Source: Adhaeribacter arboris
GTDB taxonomy: Bacteria; Bacteroidota; Bacteroidia; Cytophagales; Hymenobacteraceae
Length of the DNA stretch: 64,000 nucleotides
Direction of reading: 5' to 3'
Assembly (NCBI RefSeq): GCF_003023845.1
Contig: NZ_PYFT01000001.1
Span: 3,658,001-3,722,000, forward strand
The stretch's first letter is position 1, and the number at the start of each line of letters is the position of its first letter. Under the pieces are notes generated by a model. It worked only from the letters and a program-made list of their open reading frames with translations, was not told the DNA's origin and made no database searches. Shown here piece by piece: positions 55,831 to 64,000 of this stretch. The position numbers were made by a program, and so were the translations under genes.

Positions 55831-56751
55831 CTACATTTTCGGCCGTTTATCGAACTTGCCTTTTTCGTAGATAACAGTGCCGTGCCGATCGTATTCTTTA
55901 ATTACATACGCTTCAAATGGCTCATCATCGGCTGACTCGGGATACTGGTATTCAAAATGTTTCCGGTTCCGGAAATCATAAAATTCTATCCAAATGCCTA
56001 CTTTTTTGCCTTTCTCGTACTGACCTTCCCAAGCTAATAAGCCATTTTGGTGAAACATTACGTAATCGCCTTCCACCTTATTATTTACGTAAGGAATTAC
56101 TTCCTTCATTTTCTTCTGGCCGGCATCGTAGTAATTAATAACGGCATCGCGCGGAAAACCTTTCTCGAAATGCGATTTACTTAGCAGAATACCATCTTTG
56201 TTGTACGACTCCCAACGCAAATGCCGGGTACCAATGTAAAAATAACCTTCGGCTACTACCTTCCCTCCTACCATTTTCTTGTAAGGTCCATGCACAATAC
56301 GGGCTCTTTTTGGGTCGATGGTACGCGCTTTGAAAATGCGGTGACGTTTGGTATCGTAATAGTATTTGGCTGGAGCGTATACACTTGGTTCGATATACTC
56401 CTTCAGATACGAAAACTTTTCTACCGTCGCTCTATTTCCTTTACCGGATTTTACATATCCTCTGCGAACAGGATAACCCAGAAATTCATTTTTTTTCCGT
56501 TTGTGTTTCTTGCGCTTTTTGGTGCCTAGTTGTACTGTATCCGGAACAGGAGTAGTAGCCAAGGAAGGGCTAGTCGTATCAATAGCCGCGGTAGTTACTG
56601 GTTCCATTATTTTTCTTTTAAATAAACCAGTTTTAGGAGCTGCTAAAGGTGCCGTTTCGGCATCTACGTTATAATTGCGTTTGCTGCAACTAGTAGTTTC
56701 TATTATTAAAAACAGACCTACTAATCCCAGACATAATTTAAATCGGCGCAT
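55831..56751 (-). CDS. Lipoprotein with MORN/YwqK-like repeats
   Basis: From the ATG at 56751 the 306-residue protein starts MRRFKLCLG, with a lipoprotein signal ending at Cys22 (TTSC). A basic linker (KKRKKHKRKKNEF) precedes a C-terminal half with MORN-like repeats, for example GILLSKSHFEKGFPRDAVINYY, GDYVMFHQNGLLAWEGQYEKGKKVG and IKEYDRHGTVIYEKGKF. Such repeats are found in YwqK-family proteins and often act as structural or binding modules. The longer ORF from 56784 adds 11 polar residues before the signal. Exact role is unknown. Confidence 0.78.
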   Translation of the reverse strand: MRRFKLCLGLVGLFLIIETTSCSKRNYNVDAETAPLAAPKTGLFKRKIMEPVTTAAIDTTSPSLATTPVPDTVQLGTKKRKKHKRKKNEFLGYPVRRGYVKSGKGNRATVEKFSYLKEYIEPSVYAPAKYYYDTKRHRIFKARTIDPKRARIVHGPYKKMVGGKVVAEGYFYIGTRHLRWESYNKDGILLSKSHFEKGFPRDAVINYYDAGQKKMKEVIPYVNNKVEGDYVMFHQNGLLAWEGQYEKGKKVGIWIEFYDFRNRKHFEYQYPESADDEPFEAYVIKEYDRHGTVIYEKGKFDKRPKM

Positions 56752-57105
56752 TAGTAAATAGCTAGATAAAGAAGACTTCTCCATCAGAAAACAATAATCA
56801 CAAATTTTAAACCCATATTACTTTGGAGGAAAGACCGCATTAACTTAAACAGAATTTCTTTTTTAACGATTCTAACATTTAATTTCTTATCCGCCAACAC
56901 TTAAATTCTATTCGTATCGTATAGTAGATAAGGCATTATTTACTAAAACAAATTGTACCTGTTCTCCTTTATAATTATTTAATTTCTCAGTAAAGAACTT
57001 TTATTTCCTTGTAAATTACTAAATATCCGAAATGTAATTATTTTATCCAGCCTAATTGATAGATTAATATTCCGTTAAAACAGATTAAATTATTCTAAAT
57101 GCATG
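56752..57105. other. Divergent intergenic region, no gene seen
   Basis: This AT-rich region of about 350 bp separates the MORN lipoprotein gene from the divergent metal-receptor pair. The plus-strand promoter element at 57106-57113 marks its end. No inverted repeat or ORF with protein character was found. Confidence 0.45.
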
Positions 57106-57113
57106 TAACTTTG
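57106..57113 (+). promoter_or_regulatory. -7 promoter element before the His-rich protein gene
   Basis: TAACTTTG matches TAnnTTTG. No TTG at the proper spacing is seen. It predicts a start near 57119, which makes the GTG at 57116 unsuitable as start codon and favours GTG at 57134. Confidence 0.45.
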
Positions 57114-57133
57114 TCGTGTTAACTACTGTTATT

Positions 57134-57457
57134 GTGAGTCCGTTCCGCAAAATTACCGTTTACTTTATGCTCCTGCTCTTCTGCCGGATCATGATCCCCG
57201 ACGAGTTAATTCTGGCCTTGCACGCGCATCAGCATACTATTCATAAGCAAACCGCTAAAACCAACGCGGTAAAACTAGAGCAAAAACATACGCATTGCCC
57301 TACGGAGCATTTATTTAACACTTCTTTTTATTTCACCCAAACTCCTTTGCGGGTGCAAATAGTTTCCTTACCCATAACTTACCGGGTAGCATTTGCTTCT
57401 GTATGGAAGTTTACCTTCCCCAATACACAGCCCCATCGCGGTCCGCCGGTAGCTTAA
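57134..57457 (+). CDS. Small His-rich exported protein upstream of TonB receptor
   Basis: The protein has a hydrophobic N-terminus (ITVYFMLLLFCRIMI) and then a His cluster (LHAHQHTIHK, QKHTHCPTEHLF) that could bind a metal ion. It ends in PHRGPPVA. The likely start is the GTG at 57134 (107 aa); a GTG at 57116 precedes the predicted transcription start, and an ATG at 57167 is a shorter alternative. It is followed 130 bp later by a TonB-dependent receptor. Similar His-rich small proteins in front of metal receptors are common in Bacteroidota, so a role in zinc, copper or iron capture is inferred. Confidence 0.6.
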   Translation: MSPFRKITVYFMLLLFCRIMIPDELILALHAHQHTIHKQTAKTNAVKLEQKHTHCPTEHLFNTSFYFTQTPLRVQIVSLPITYRVAFASVWKFTFPNTQPHRGPPVA

Positions 57458-57588
57458 TTTATCTATTTTGCCTTCTTCGCGCCTGCTATCTTTTAATAGC
57501 AGTTTCATTCATTGATAAGATAAATTATGTCCAATTCATTTGCCGGTAGGCTCTTTTTCGGGCAAACCGTCGATTTTACCATACTTTT

Positions 57589-60015
57589 ATGACAAAGCTC
57601 TTTATATATATATTTTTTGTTTTAGGAACAGTACCCGCTCTGGCTCAAAATACTTTATCCGGTAAAGTTGTGGACCAGGCTACTCAGGAGCCTTTAATTG
57701 GCGCTACCGTTTACCTGCCAGACCTTAGAAAAGGCGCTGCTACTAATGAGGTGGGTAGTTTTCAAATCAGGAATTTACCGCGTGGTCGGTTTTTGGTGCA
57801 AATCAGTTATGTAGGATACGTAAGTGCCGCGCGTACTATTACCCTTAATGGCGCCACCACACTTGATTTTCCGCTGGCTGCTTCCGCTACCGAAATAAAT
57901 ACCGTTGTTATTACAGGCGTATCAGCTTCCACGGAAATGCGTCGTAATCCAGTACCTACATCCGTTATAGAGGCAGCTCAACTTCGGCAGCGCTCCACCA
58001 GTAATATTATTGATGCTATTGCGCATGCCCCCGGCATTTCTCAAATTTCTACGGGAGCAGCTATTTCCAAACCGGTAATCCGGGGACTAAGCGCCAACCG
58101 CGTTGTAACGCTTAACAATGGCATGCGGCAAGAAGGGCAACAATGGGGCGATGAACACGGCATTGAAATCGACGAAGCATCCGTGGACCGGGCCGAGATT
58201 GTAAAAGGGCCGGGCAGCATTATGTACGGCTCCGATGCCATGGCTGGGGTGATTAACTTTCTGGCTGCCGATCCTGTAGAAGATGGCCGTATAGTAGGCA
58301 GTGTAAGTGCTGGTTATCAGACTAACAATCGATTGCAGGCTTATTCTTTATTTAACGCGGGTAATATAAATGGCTTTAACTGGCAGGCTCGTTTAAGTAG
58401 CAAGCAGGCCGGAAATTACCGCAACCGTTACGATGGACCCGTATATAACTCCGGCTTTAACGAATTAAATGCTAGCGGTTACATTGGCTTGAATAAAAGC
58501 TGGGGATTTTCACACTTAAACTTCAGTACATTTAATCAAGAAGTTGGTTTGGTAGAAGGGGAACGCGATGCCAATGGTAATTTCCTAAAATTAGTGCCTG
58601 CGTCTGATACCAGTTTTACAGAACAGGCTGTTACACCAGCCGACCTTAAAGGATACCACTTAGATATTCCAAAACAAAGCATTAACCATCGTCGGGTTGC
58701 TTCACAAAATAATTTTATTATTGGTGCTTCGCGACTAAACGTGAACGTAGACTGGCAGCAAAATTTACGCAAAGAATACGGCAACATTTTAAACGAGAGC
58801 GAAAAGTCTTTATTCTTCGATTTGCAAACTATTAGCTACGATGCCAAATATTTCCTACCCGAGATGCACGGCTGGGAAACCACTTTTGGTGTAAGCGGCA
58901 TGCAGCAGCGAAACAAAAATAAAGGAGTTGAATTTTTAATTCCAGAATACCAGATGCGCGATGCCGGAGTATTTGGTTTTACCCGGAAAACAATTGGTGC
59001 TTTAAATGTAAGCGGCGGCTTGCGCCTGGACGAACGTTGGCTTACTGCCGATGCGCTTTATTTAAACGAACAAGACGTACCTGTATCTAACCCCTCTGAT
59101 GCCACTACCACAAAATTTGCTGGCTTTAAAACCCGTTTCTCTAATATATCCGGTAGCATAGGTAGTACTTATGCCTTCTCCGAAAAAGTATCTGCTAAAG
59201 TAAATACTGCCCGGGGTTTTCGGGCTCCCAACATTTCAGAATTAGCGGCTAACGGTATTCACGAAGGTACTATCCGCTACGAAGTAGGCAATCCTGACTT
59301 AAATCCGGAAACCAGCTTTCAGGTAGATGTTGGCCTTAACGTAAACACCGAACATATAACATTGGACATAAGCGGCTTTCATAATTCTGTGCAACAATAC
59401 ATTTTTGCTCAAAAGCTGGAAAGCAAGTTAGGCGGCGACTCGCTCAGTGGCGACCCTAACGATTTGGCCTCTACTTTTAAATATGTACAAGGTAATGCCC
59501 AGCTAGTAGGTGGCGAGATAAGCCTGGATATACATCCGCATCCACTCGATTGGCTACATTTTGAAAATTCTTTCTCGCTGGTACGCGCCCATCAGGCGAA
59601 CCAACCTGATTCTACCCGTAATCTACCTTTTATCCCTGCTCCCCGTTTGCAGTCTGAAATACGTGTTAACTTTAAGAAAGCCGGTCAACTGTTTCGTAAT
59701 GTATATGCCCGCCTGGAGTTAGAACATAATTTCCGGCAGAACCGTTTTTACAGCGCCTTTGGCACTGAAACCGCAACTTCTGCTTATTCGCTGGTAAATG
59801 GTGGCTTAGGTACTGATATTACCAATGGTAAGCGTAAATTAGCTACCTTTTATATTACAGCCAGCAATCTGTTTGACGTAGCCTACCAAAACCATTTAAG
59901 TCGGTTAAAATACGCTGCTCTGAACGAGGCTACCGGCCGACGGGGAGTGTATAATATGGGGCGTAACTTTGGGGTCCGTTTAGTAATTCCCGTTACTTTT
60001 ACCAGTCACCGTTAG
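57589..60015 (+). CDS. TonB-dependent outer-membrane receptor, probable metal uptake
   Basis: The 808-residue protein has a signal peptide (to ALAQ), a carboxypeptidase-regulatory-like domain (residues ~22-105, LSGKVVDQATQEPLIGATVYL), a plug domain (~115-225, with KPVIRGLSANRVVTLNNGMRQ and VKGPGSIMYGSDAMAGVINFL) and a beta-barrel ending in a Phe/Arg-rich strand (FGVRLVIPVTFTSHR). It is of the single-chain siderophore/metal type, not the SusC type with a SusD partner. The upstream small His-rich protein suggests metal import. No TonB or ExbBD gene is near. Confidence 0.9.
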   Translation: MTKLFIYIFFVLGTVPALAQNTLSGKVVDQATQEPLIGATVYLPDLRKGAATNEVGSFQIRNLPRGRFLVQISYVGYVSAARTITLNGATTLDFPLAASATEINTVVITGVSASTEMRRNPVPTSVIEAAQLRQRSTSNIIDAIAHAPGISQISTGAAISKPVIRGLSANRVVTLNNGMRQEGQQWGDEHGIEIDEASVDRAEIVKGPGSIMYGSDAMAGVINFLAADPVEDGRIVGSVSAGYQTNNRLQAYSLFNAGNINGFNWQARLSSKQAGNYRNRYDGPVYNSGFNELNASGYIGLNKSWGFSHLNFSTFNQEVGLVEGERDANGNFLKLVPASDTSFTEQAVTPADLKGYHLDIPKQSINHRRVASQNNFIIGASRLNVNVDWQQNLRKEYGNILNESEKSLFFDLQTISYDAKYFLPEMHGWETTFGVSGMQQRNKNKGVEFLIPEYQMRDAGVFGFTRKTIGALNVSGGLRLDERWLTADALYLNEQDVPVSNPSDATTTKFAGFKTRFSNISGSIGSTYAFSEKVSAKVNTARGFRAPNISELAANGIHEGTIRYEVGNPDLNPETSFQVDVGLNVNTEHITLDISGFHNSVQQYIFAQKLESKLGGDSLSGDPNDLASTFKYVQGNAQLVGGEISLDIHPHPLDWLHFENSFSLVRAHQANQPDSTRNLPFIPAPRLQSEIRVNFKKAGQLFRNVYARLELEHNFRQNRFYSAFGTETATSAYSLVNGGLGTDITNGKRKLATFYITASNLFDVAYQNHLSRLKYAALNEATGRRGVYNMGRNFGVRLVIPVTFTSHR

Positions 60016-60560
60016 TATTTGCACTCCGTCTATAATTTTGACGGAATTATAGATGGGGTAAATCTTCTTAATAGAACTTACAGTTTCTCTACAAGGTCAT
60101 AAAATAAAAAAGCAGCCCAAGAGGCTGCTCCTTTATAGTATACTTATTGGTTGTTGTTACAATTTAAGTAGTCCTTTAAAGATACAAAATATTCTTTAAA
60201 TTCCCGAAAATTTCAGCCTTAAAAACCACATTGCAGCGGCCAAAATTTTAAAAAATCAAAATAATAGAAGTTGTTTTAAGGTTCTTTTTAATCTTTCTTT
60301 AATGATATAGCTAAAAATATTTAGCATCATTTTCCTTATTTTATTTAAAACAATCTCTTTCGATTATCTTGATGTACAAATATAAAGCAATTTAATCTTC
60401 TTGAATTTAGATTTTCGGTGAGTACCAGCTTTCGCCAGTTTAATAAACATCTCCACACGCCGAATGATTATTTATATATATTTATTCTCTAATAAAAAAT
60501 CAGCCGCCAGCTGTCTTTATTTTTCCGAACGTATGAAACGTAAATTCATTATTTTTACGT
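60016..60560. other. Long non-coding region between TonB receptor and DUF4286 gene
   Basis: This 545-bp region holds a weak terminator (60105-60136) near its left end and, right at the other end, an inverted repeat ACGTAAA (60538-60544) / TTTACGT (60554-60560) that touches the ATG of the DUF4286 gene. In between it is AT-rich with no ORF of protein character. Confidence 0.5.
60105..60136 (+). terminator. Terminator after the TonB receptor
   Basis: A-run, AGCAGCC (60111-60117), CAAGA loop, GGCTGCT (60123-60129), then CCTTT. The stem is 7 bp with a short T-run; it sits about 90 bp past the receptor stop. Confidence 0.6.
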
Positions 60561-60872
60561 ATGATTTTATATAATGTAACCATAAACATAGATAACACTG
60601 TTGCTGAGGATTGGCTAACGTGGATGAAGGAAGTGCATATACCCGAGGTAATGGCTACCACTTATTTTATCAAGTATCAAATTTGTAAAATGCTCACGGA
60701 GTACGAAGATAATGGCGGCACTACTTACGCCGTACAATACTTTGCCCGCCACTTGGCCGATTTAGAAGAATTTCAACGTGATTTTGAAACAGAGTTGCAA
60801 GAGAAACACCACGCCCGCTACCTGAATAAATATGTTACGTTTCATTCTATTCTGGAAATAATGGATTGTTGA
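60561..60872 (+). CDS. DUF4286 family protein
   Basis: The 103-residue soluble protein starts MILYNVTINIDNTVAEDWLTWM and has KEVHIPEVMATTYFI and ETELQEKHHARYLNKYVTFHSILEIM, the recognisable elements of DUF4286, a Bacteroidota family related by fold to ferredoxin-like monooxygenase domains. Function is unknown. The inverted repeat ACGTAAA/TTTACGT lies immediately before the ATG. The stop codon overlaps the outer arm of the next inverted repeat. Confidence 0.88.
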   Translation: MILYNVTINIDNTVAEDWLTWMKEVHIPEVMATTYFIKYQICKMLTEYEDNGGTTYAVQYFARHLADLEEFQRDFETELQEKHHARYLNKYVTFHSILEIMDC

Positions 60873-61061
60873 ATGATTGGATTGTTAAATAATTTTAATA
60901 TTATATTGTTATTGTAACTTAGAGTATTGGTTGAAGTAAAAGCTTTCAATAATCTAAGGAAGCTTTTACTTCACCTGAAATATTAACTTTAATTTCATCA
61001 GGTTTATCTATATTAACTGCCGGTTGAGATGAAAGCATTAATAATCTAGCTATTCAACAAT
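60865..61061. repeat. Nested inverted repeats filling the DUF4286 / GNAT junction
   Basis: An inner perfect 14-bp pair TGAAGTAAAAGCTT (60932-60945) / AAGCTTTTACTTCA (60960-60973) with a 14-base loop lies inside an outer imperfect pair: ATTGTTGAAT (60865-60874) and ATTCAACAAT (61052-61061), similar for about 26 bases. The outer arms overlap the DUF4286 stop and end at the base before the GNAT stop. Confidence 0.7.
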
Positions 61062-61544
61062 TTAACCATCACCGGCTATATAGGCCGCTATTTGTTCAGC
61101 GGTCATGTTGCAGTTAATCCATTCACTATCGAGATTAGCGTTTAGTTTGCGGTAGAATCGAATAGCCGGTTCATTCCATTCCAGTACCTGCCATTTCAAA
61201 CGTTTTACTTTAAGTTCTAAAGCCCGGCGAGCAAAAGCGTCGAACAACTTTTTACCTACTCCGTAGCGGCGGTAAGCCTCGGTTATCACTAAATCTTCTA
61301 GGTATAACATCCGGCCTTTCCAGGTAGAATACGCCATGTAATATAAACAAAGGCCAATTACTGTATCATTAGCTTCTGCCACAATAAATTCAAATACAGG
61401 ATTAGACCCAAAACCATCTTCCTGCATGTCCGCAAGGGTATTGGTTACTTCATGGGGAGCTTTCTCATAAACGGCTAACTCTTGAATTAAAGCATAAACC
61501 TGCGGCAAATCGGCTGGAGTACCCCGACGGATGGAAATATTCAT
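61062..61544 (-). CDS. GNAT family N-acetyltransferase (diamine/SAT-like)
   Basis: The 160-residue enzyme carries the GNAT acetyl-CoA site VITEAYRRYGVGKKLFDAFARRA with the (R/Q)xxGx(G/A) motif, and the motif LYLEDLVITEAYRR preceding it. The N-terminal RRGTPADLPQVYALIQELAVYE and DGFGSNPVFEFIVAE are typical of spermidine/spermine N-acetyltransferase relatives, and WQVLEWNEPAIRFYRKL completes the fold. Acetylation of a diamine or similar amine is probable, though substrate is not proved. Convergent with DUF4286. Confidence 0.9.
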   Translation of the reverse strand: MNISIRRGTPADLPQVYALIQELAVYEKAPHEVTNTLADMQEDGFGSNPVFEFIVAEANDTVIGLCLYYMAYSTWKGRMLYLEDLVITEAYRRYGVGKKLFDAFARRALELKVKRLKWQVLEWNEPAIRFYRKLNANLDSEWINCNMTAEQIAAYIAGDG

Positions 61545-61695
61545 TAAAAAGAAAATTCGTTCGAAGCGGCAAGTTAAATTTTTAGCTCGAATAAGAAAAA
61601 TAATGAACTAAGAGGTGGAGGTGCTAGTGCCAAAAGCCATTTTTCATCAGGCACATCTTTTTAATAGGGACTACAATGTTATTGAAATTTCACTG

Positions 61696-61875
61696 CTACC
61701 ATTTCCGGCGGTAAACAGATGAATGCTCCGGTGCGGCTAGTATATAAATAAGTACTCCAAATAAGGATACGGTTAAACTTATTTGATCATCGGGCAAGTT
61801 ATATATCCGCATAAAAATGCCACCTACCACCAGCAGGCCAGCGAATACATTTACCAGAGTAGCGGTGAGTTTCAT
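61696..61875 (-). CDS. Small two-helix membrane protein, 59 aa
   Basis: A short ORF of 59 codons begins ATG AAA CTC ACC and encodes MKLTATLVNVFAGLLVVGG, then FMRIYNLPDDQ, a second helix ISLTVSLFGVLIYILAA and a basic end SSVYRRKW before TAG. Two hydrophobic helices with a polar turn and a basic tail look like a real small membrane protein. It stands alone between the GNAT gene and the peptidase. The family is not recognised. It is close to the lower size limit of most gene finders and could be missed by annotation. Confidence 0.55.
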   Translation of the reverse strand: MKLTATLVNVFAGLLVVGGIFMRIYNLPDDQISLTVSLFGVLIYILAAPEHSSVYRRKW

Positions 61876-61952
61876 AGGCGCAAATTTAACTTACCTAAAT
61901 ATATAGGTAAGTTAATAAAAAATAAATAATGCGCAAATAAATATTAGAAAAT

Positions 61953-64000
61953 TTACACCTTTTTACCTGAATACGGATTTATCCCCATATTATAATAAAT
62001 AAACGACCAAGTATCGGCGGCTTCGTTTATGAGCAAAGACGTAGCTTTACCCGCACCGTGACCCGCATTCACATCTACCCGAATTAAGTACGGATTGGGG
62101 CCGGCACCTTTCTCTTGCAGCGTAGCCATGTATTTAAAAGAGTGCGCCGGCACTACCCGGTCGTCGTGGTCGGCGGTAGTAACCAGCGTAGCCGGATAAC
62201 TCACTCCTTCTTTAATGTTATGCAGCGGCGAGATAGCTAGTAAGTTTTTAAACTGTTCGGGGTTGTCGCTGGAGCCATACTCTTCTACCCAAGCCCAGCC
62301 AATGGTAAATTTATGAAACCGCAGCATATCCATAACCCCAACCGCCGGTATGGCTACTTTAAATAATTCCGGACGTTGATTACTAACGGCTCCCACCAGT
62401 AAACCTCCATTTGAGCCCCCGGCAATAGCTAGTCGGGATGGGCTGGTATATTTTTCGTTAATTAAATATTCCGCTGCTGCGATAAAATCGTCGAATACGT
62501 TTTGCTTGTTGGGTGTCATACCGGCTTTGTGCCAATCTTCGCCGAACTCGCCGCCGCCCCGGATATTCGGTATAGCCAATACCCCATTGTTTTCGAGCCA
62601 TAACATTCGCGAAATGCTAAAGGCAGGCAGGATAGAAACATTAAATCCGCCGTAAGCATACAAGTACGTGGGGTTTTTACCATCTAGGATTAAGCCTTTT
62701 TTATGCACAATAAACATGGGAATTTTGGTACCATCCTTACTCGTATAAAATATCTGTTTGGTTTCGTAATTATCCATCTGCACAGCTACCTGGGGCTTCC
62801 GGTATAACTCCGATTTATTGGTAGCCACTGTGTAGCGGTAAATAGTACTGGGATAAGTGAAAGAATTAAAAGTGTAAAAAATATCTTTATCGGTTTTCTT
62901 GCCTCTAAAGCCGGTTACGGTACCCAAGGTAGGTAATTTTACCTGACTCAGTAATTTACCTTTGGTATCGTATACCAATAAATGGCTGGAAGCATTTCGC
63001 ATGTAGGTAACCAACAATTTATTATTTACCAGTGATACTTCGTCCATTACATCCTCTGACTCCGGAATAACTATTTTCCAGTTGTCGGGCTGGGGTTTCT
63101 CCGGATCAATCAGTACTAACTGATAATGCGGCGCATTTTTATTCGTGCGTACCAATAACTTATCGCCTAAATTTTCTACTAAAACATATTCGGCTTCAAA
63201 ATTATTGACTAGAGGTTCTATTTGGGCTTTTTCTTTCGTGAGGTCTTTGTAAAATAAGGAATTAAAAGAACTGGCCCCTTCGGAGACACTCATTATTAAA
63301 AATCGTTCATCTTCGGTAGTCTGAGCAAAAAATGTACGGTTGGAATGTCCTTTATCTTCGTAAATTAACAGGTCCTCGGCTTGCGGCGTACCTACTTTAT
63401 GGTAGTACACTTTTTGGTTTTCGTTTTTATTGGCCATTTTAGAACCCGTTTTTGGCTCGTCGTAACGGCTATAAAAAAAGCCATCTTTAAACCAAGCAGC
63501 ATCCGAAAACTTAATCCATTGCAAAGAATCATCAAGCTTTTTGCGGGTAGCGGTTTCCATTACGTAAAAGGTATTCCAGTCAGAACCGCCGCCCGAAGTT
63601 CCGTAGGCCATGTAATCCCCGTTAGCCGAAAAACTTATGGCGCTGATGGCCGTGGTACCATCTTCAGAAAATTTATTGGGGTCCAGAAAAACAGTGGGGA
63701 TGCCTTTCAGACCTTCCTGCACGTAGAGTACTTTCTGATTTTGTAAGCCGTTATTCTTAAAGAAATAATATTTACCTCCTTCTTTAAACGGAGCCTCAAA
63801 CCTCGGGTAATTCCAGATTTTAGTTAATCGTTGTTTAATTTTCTGCCGGAACGGGATTTTAGCTAAGTACCCAAAAGTAAGTTCGTTTTGGGCTTCTACC
63901 CATTCTTTTACCACTTTCGCCGTATCGTTTTCCAGCCACCGGTACGGATCCGCTACTGTTGTACCATGATACATATCTACCTGATTTACTTTAGCGGAAA
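61953..64000 (-). CDS. Prolyl oligopeptidase family serine peptidase (5' end outside window)
   Basis: The frame stays open to the last base (residues SAKVNQVD lie before the first visible Met at 63974), so the start is outside the window. VDMYHGTTVADPYRWLEND is the typical N-terminal motif of prolyl oligopeptidases. A seven-bladed propeller follows, then the alpha/beta-hydrolase domain with catalytic Ser in AGGSNGGLLVG, Asp in DHDDRVVPAHSFK and His in NAGHGAG. It cleaves short peptides after Pro. Length fits the family. Confidence 0.95.
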   Translation of the reverse strand, partial: SAKVNQVDMYHGTTVADPYRWLENDTAKVVKEWVEAQNELTFGYLAKIPFRQKIKQRLTKIWNYPRFEAPFKEGGKYYFFKNNGLQNQKVLYVQEGLKGIPTVFLDPNKFSEDGTTAISAISFSANGDYMAYGTSGGGSDWNTFYVMETATRKKLDDSLQWIKFSDAAWFKDGFFYSRYDEPKTGSKMANKNENQKVYYHKVGTPQAEDLLIYEDKGHSNRTFFAQTTEDERFLIMSVSEGASSFNSLFYKDLTKEKAQIEPLVNNFEAEYVLVENLGDKLLVRTNKNAPHYQLVLIDPEKPQPDNWKIVIPESEDVMDEVSLVNNKLLVTYMRNASSHLLVYDTKGKLLSQVKLPTLGTVTGFRGKKTDKDIFYTFNSFTYPSTIYRYTVATNKSELYRKPQVAVQMDNYETKQIFYTSKDGTKIPMFIVHKKGLILDGKNPTYLYAYGGFNVSILPAFSISRMLWLENNGVLAIPNIRGGGEFGEDWHKAGMTPNKQNVFDDFIAAAEYLINEKYTSPSRLAIAGGSNGGLLVGAVSNQRPELFKVAIPAVGVMDMLRFHKFTIGWAWVEEYGSSDNPEQFKNLLAISPLHNIKEGVSYPATLVTTADHDDRVVPAHSFKYMATLQEKGAGPNPYLIRVDVNAGHGAGKATSLLINEAADTWSFIYYNMGINPYSGKKV

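Overview
The window looks like a chromosomal segment from a Bacteroidota (Cytophagales-type, perhaps Hymenobacteraceae) bacterium. The evidence is the gldK-gldL-gldM-gldN block of the type IX secretion/gliding machinery, a PorP/SprF-family protein, a SprE/PorW-type lipoprotein, Bacteroidota-restricted families (DUF4271, DUF4286), an F-type ATP synthase operon lacking atpD/atpC, and TAnnTTTG promoter elements. The genus is inference. No rRNA, tRNA, CRISPR array, transposase or phage gene was seen.

Layout. 1-5.8 kb: mixed small genes (partial membrane protein, PhzF-like isomerase, ABC-F ATPase), then two genes on the same strand (SRPBCC protein and an unknown) bounded by short related imperfect repeats that look cassette-like. 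6.3-12.7 kb: tripartite RND efflux operon behind a small secreted protein, with a well-formed promoter and a strong terminator. 12.9-22.6 kb: an exported set on the minus strand for carbohydrate oxidation and turnover: ThuA-like protein, esterase, sugar-dehydrogenase-like propeller fused to a cupredoxin, 3-keto-glycoside-hydrolase-type (DUF1080) protein, and a 1161-residue ThuA/dehydrogenase/PKD/cytochrome c/CBM fusion. The copper and haem domains suggest an extracytoplasmic electron path from sugar oxidation.

22.8-26.8 kb: housekeeping (NAD(P)HX repair, UbiA-like membrane protein, pyrophosphatase, fluoride channel). 26.9-33.0 kb: ATP synthase operon atpZ-unknown-B-E-F-H-A-G, with a terminator-like hairpin between atpA and atpG. 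33.3-43.0 kb, plus strand: sprE, a class A penicillin-binding protein 3 nt downstream, uvrC interrupted by a one-base frameshift in an A-run, and a FUSC-family membrane protein. 43.0-48.8 kb, minus: gldN, gldM, gldL, gldK and a PorP/SprF protein. 48.9-55.2 kb, minus: hemD, a DUF4271 protein, a polyprenyl-phosphate sugar-1-phosphate transferase, a conserved unknown, lipB and pgi. 55.3-64 kb: YraN, a MORN-type lipoprotein, a His-rich small protein plus TonB-dependent receptor (probable metal uptake), DUF4286, GNAT, an overlooked 59-residue membrane protein, and a prolyl oligopeptidase cut by the right edge.

Non-coding structure is notable. Two convergent intergenic regions (55.7 kb and 60.9 kb) are filled from stop codon to stop codon by large imperfect inverted repeats; a related half-copy sits at 16.8 kb. 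A 54-nt perfect palindrome separates the FUSC gene from gldN. A 15-bp perfect palindrome lies between the divergent ATP synthase and sprE genes.
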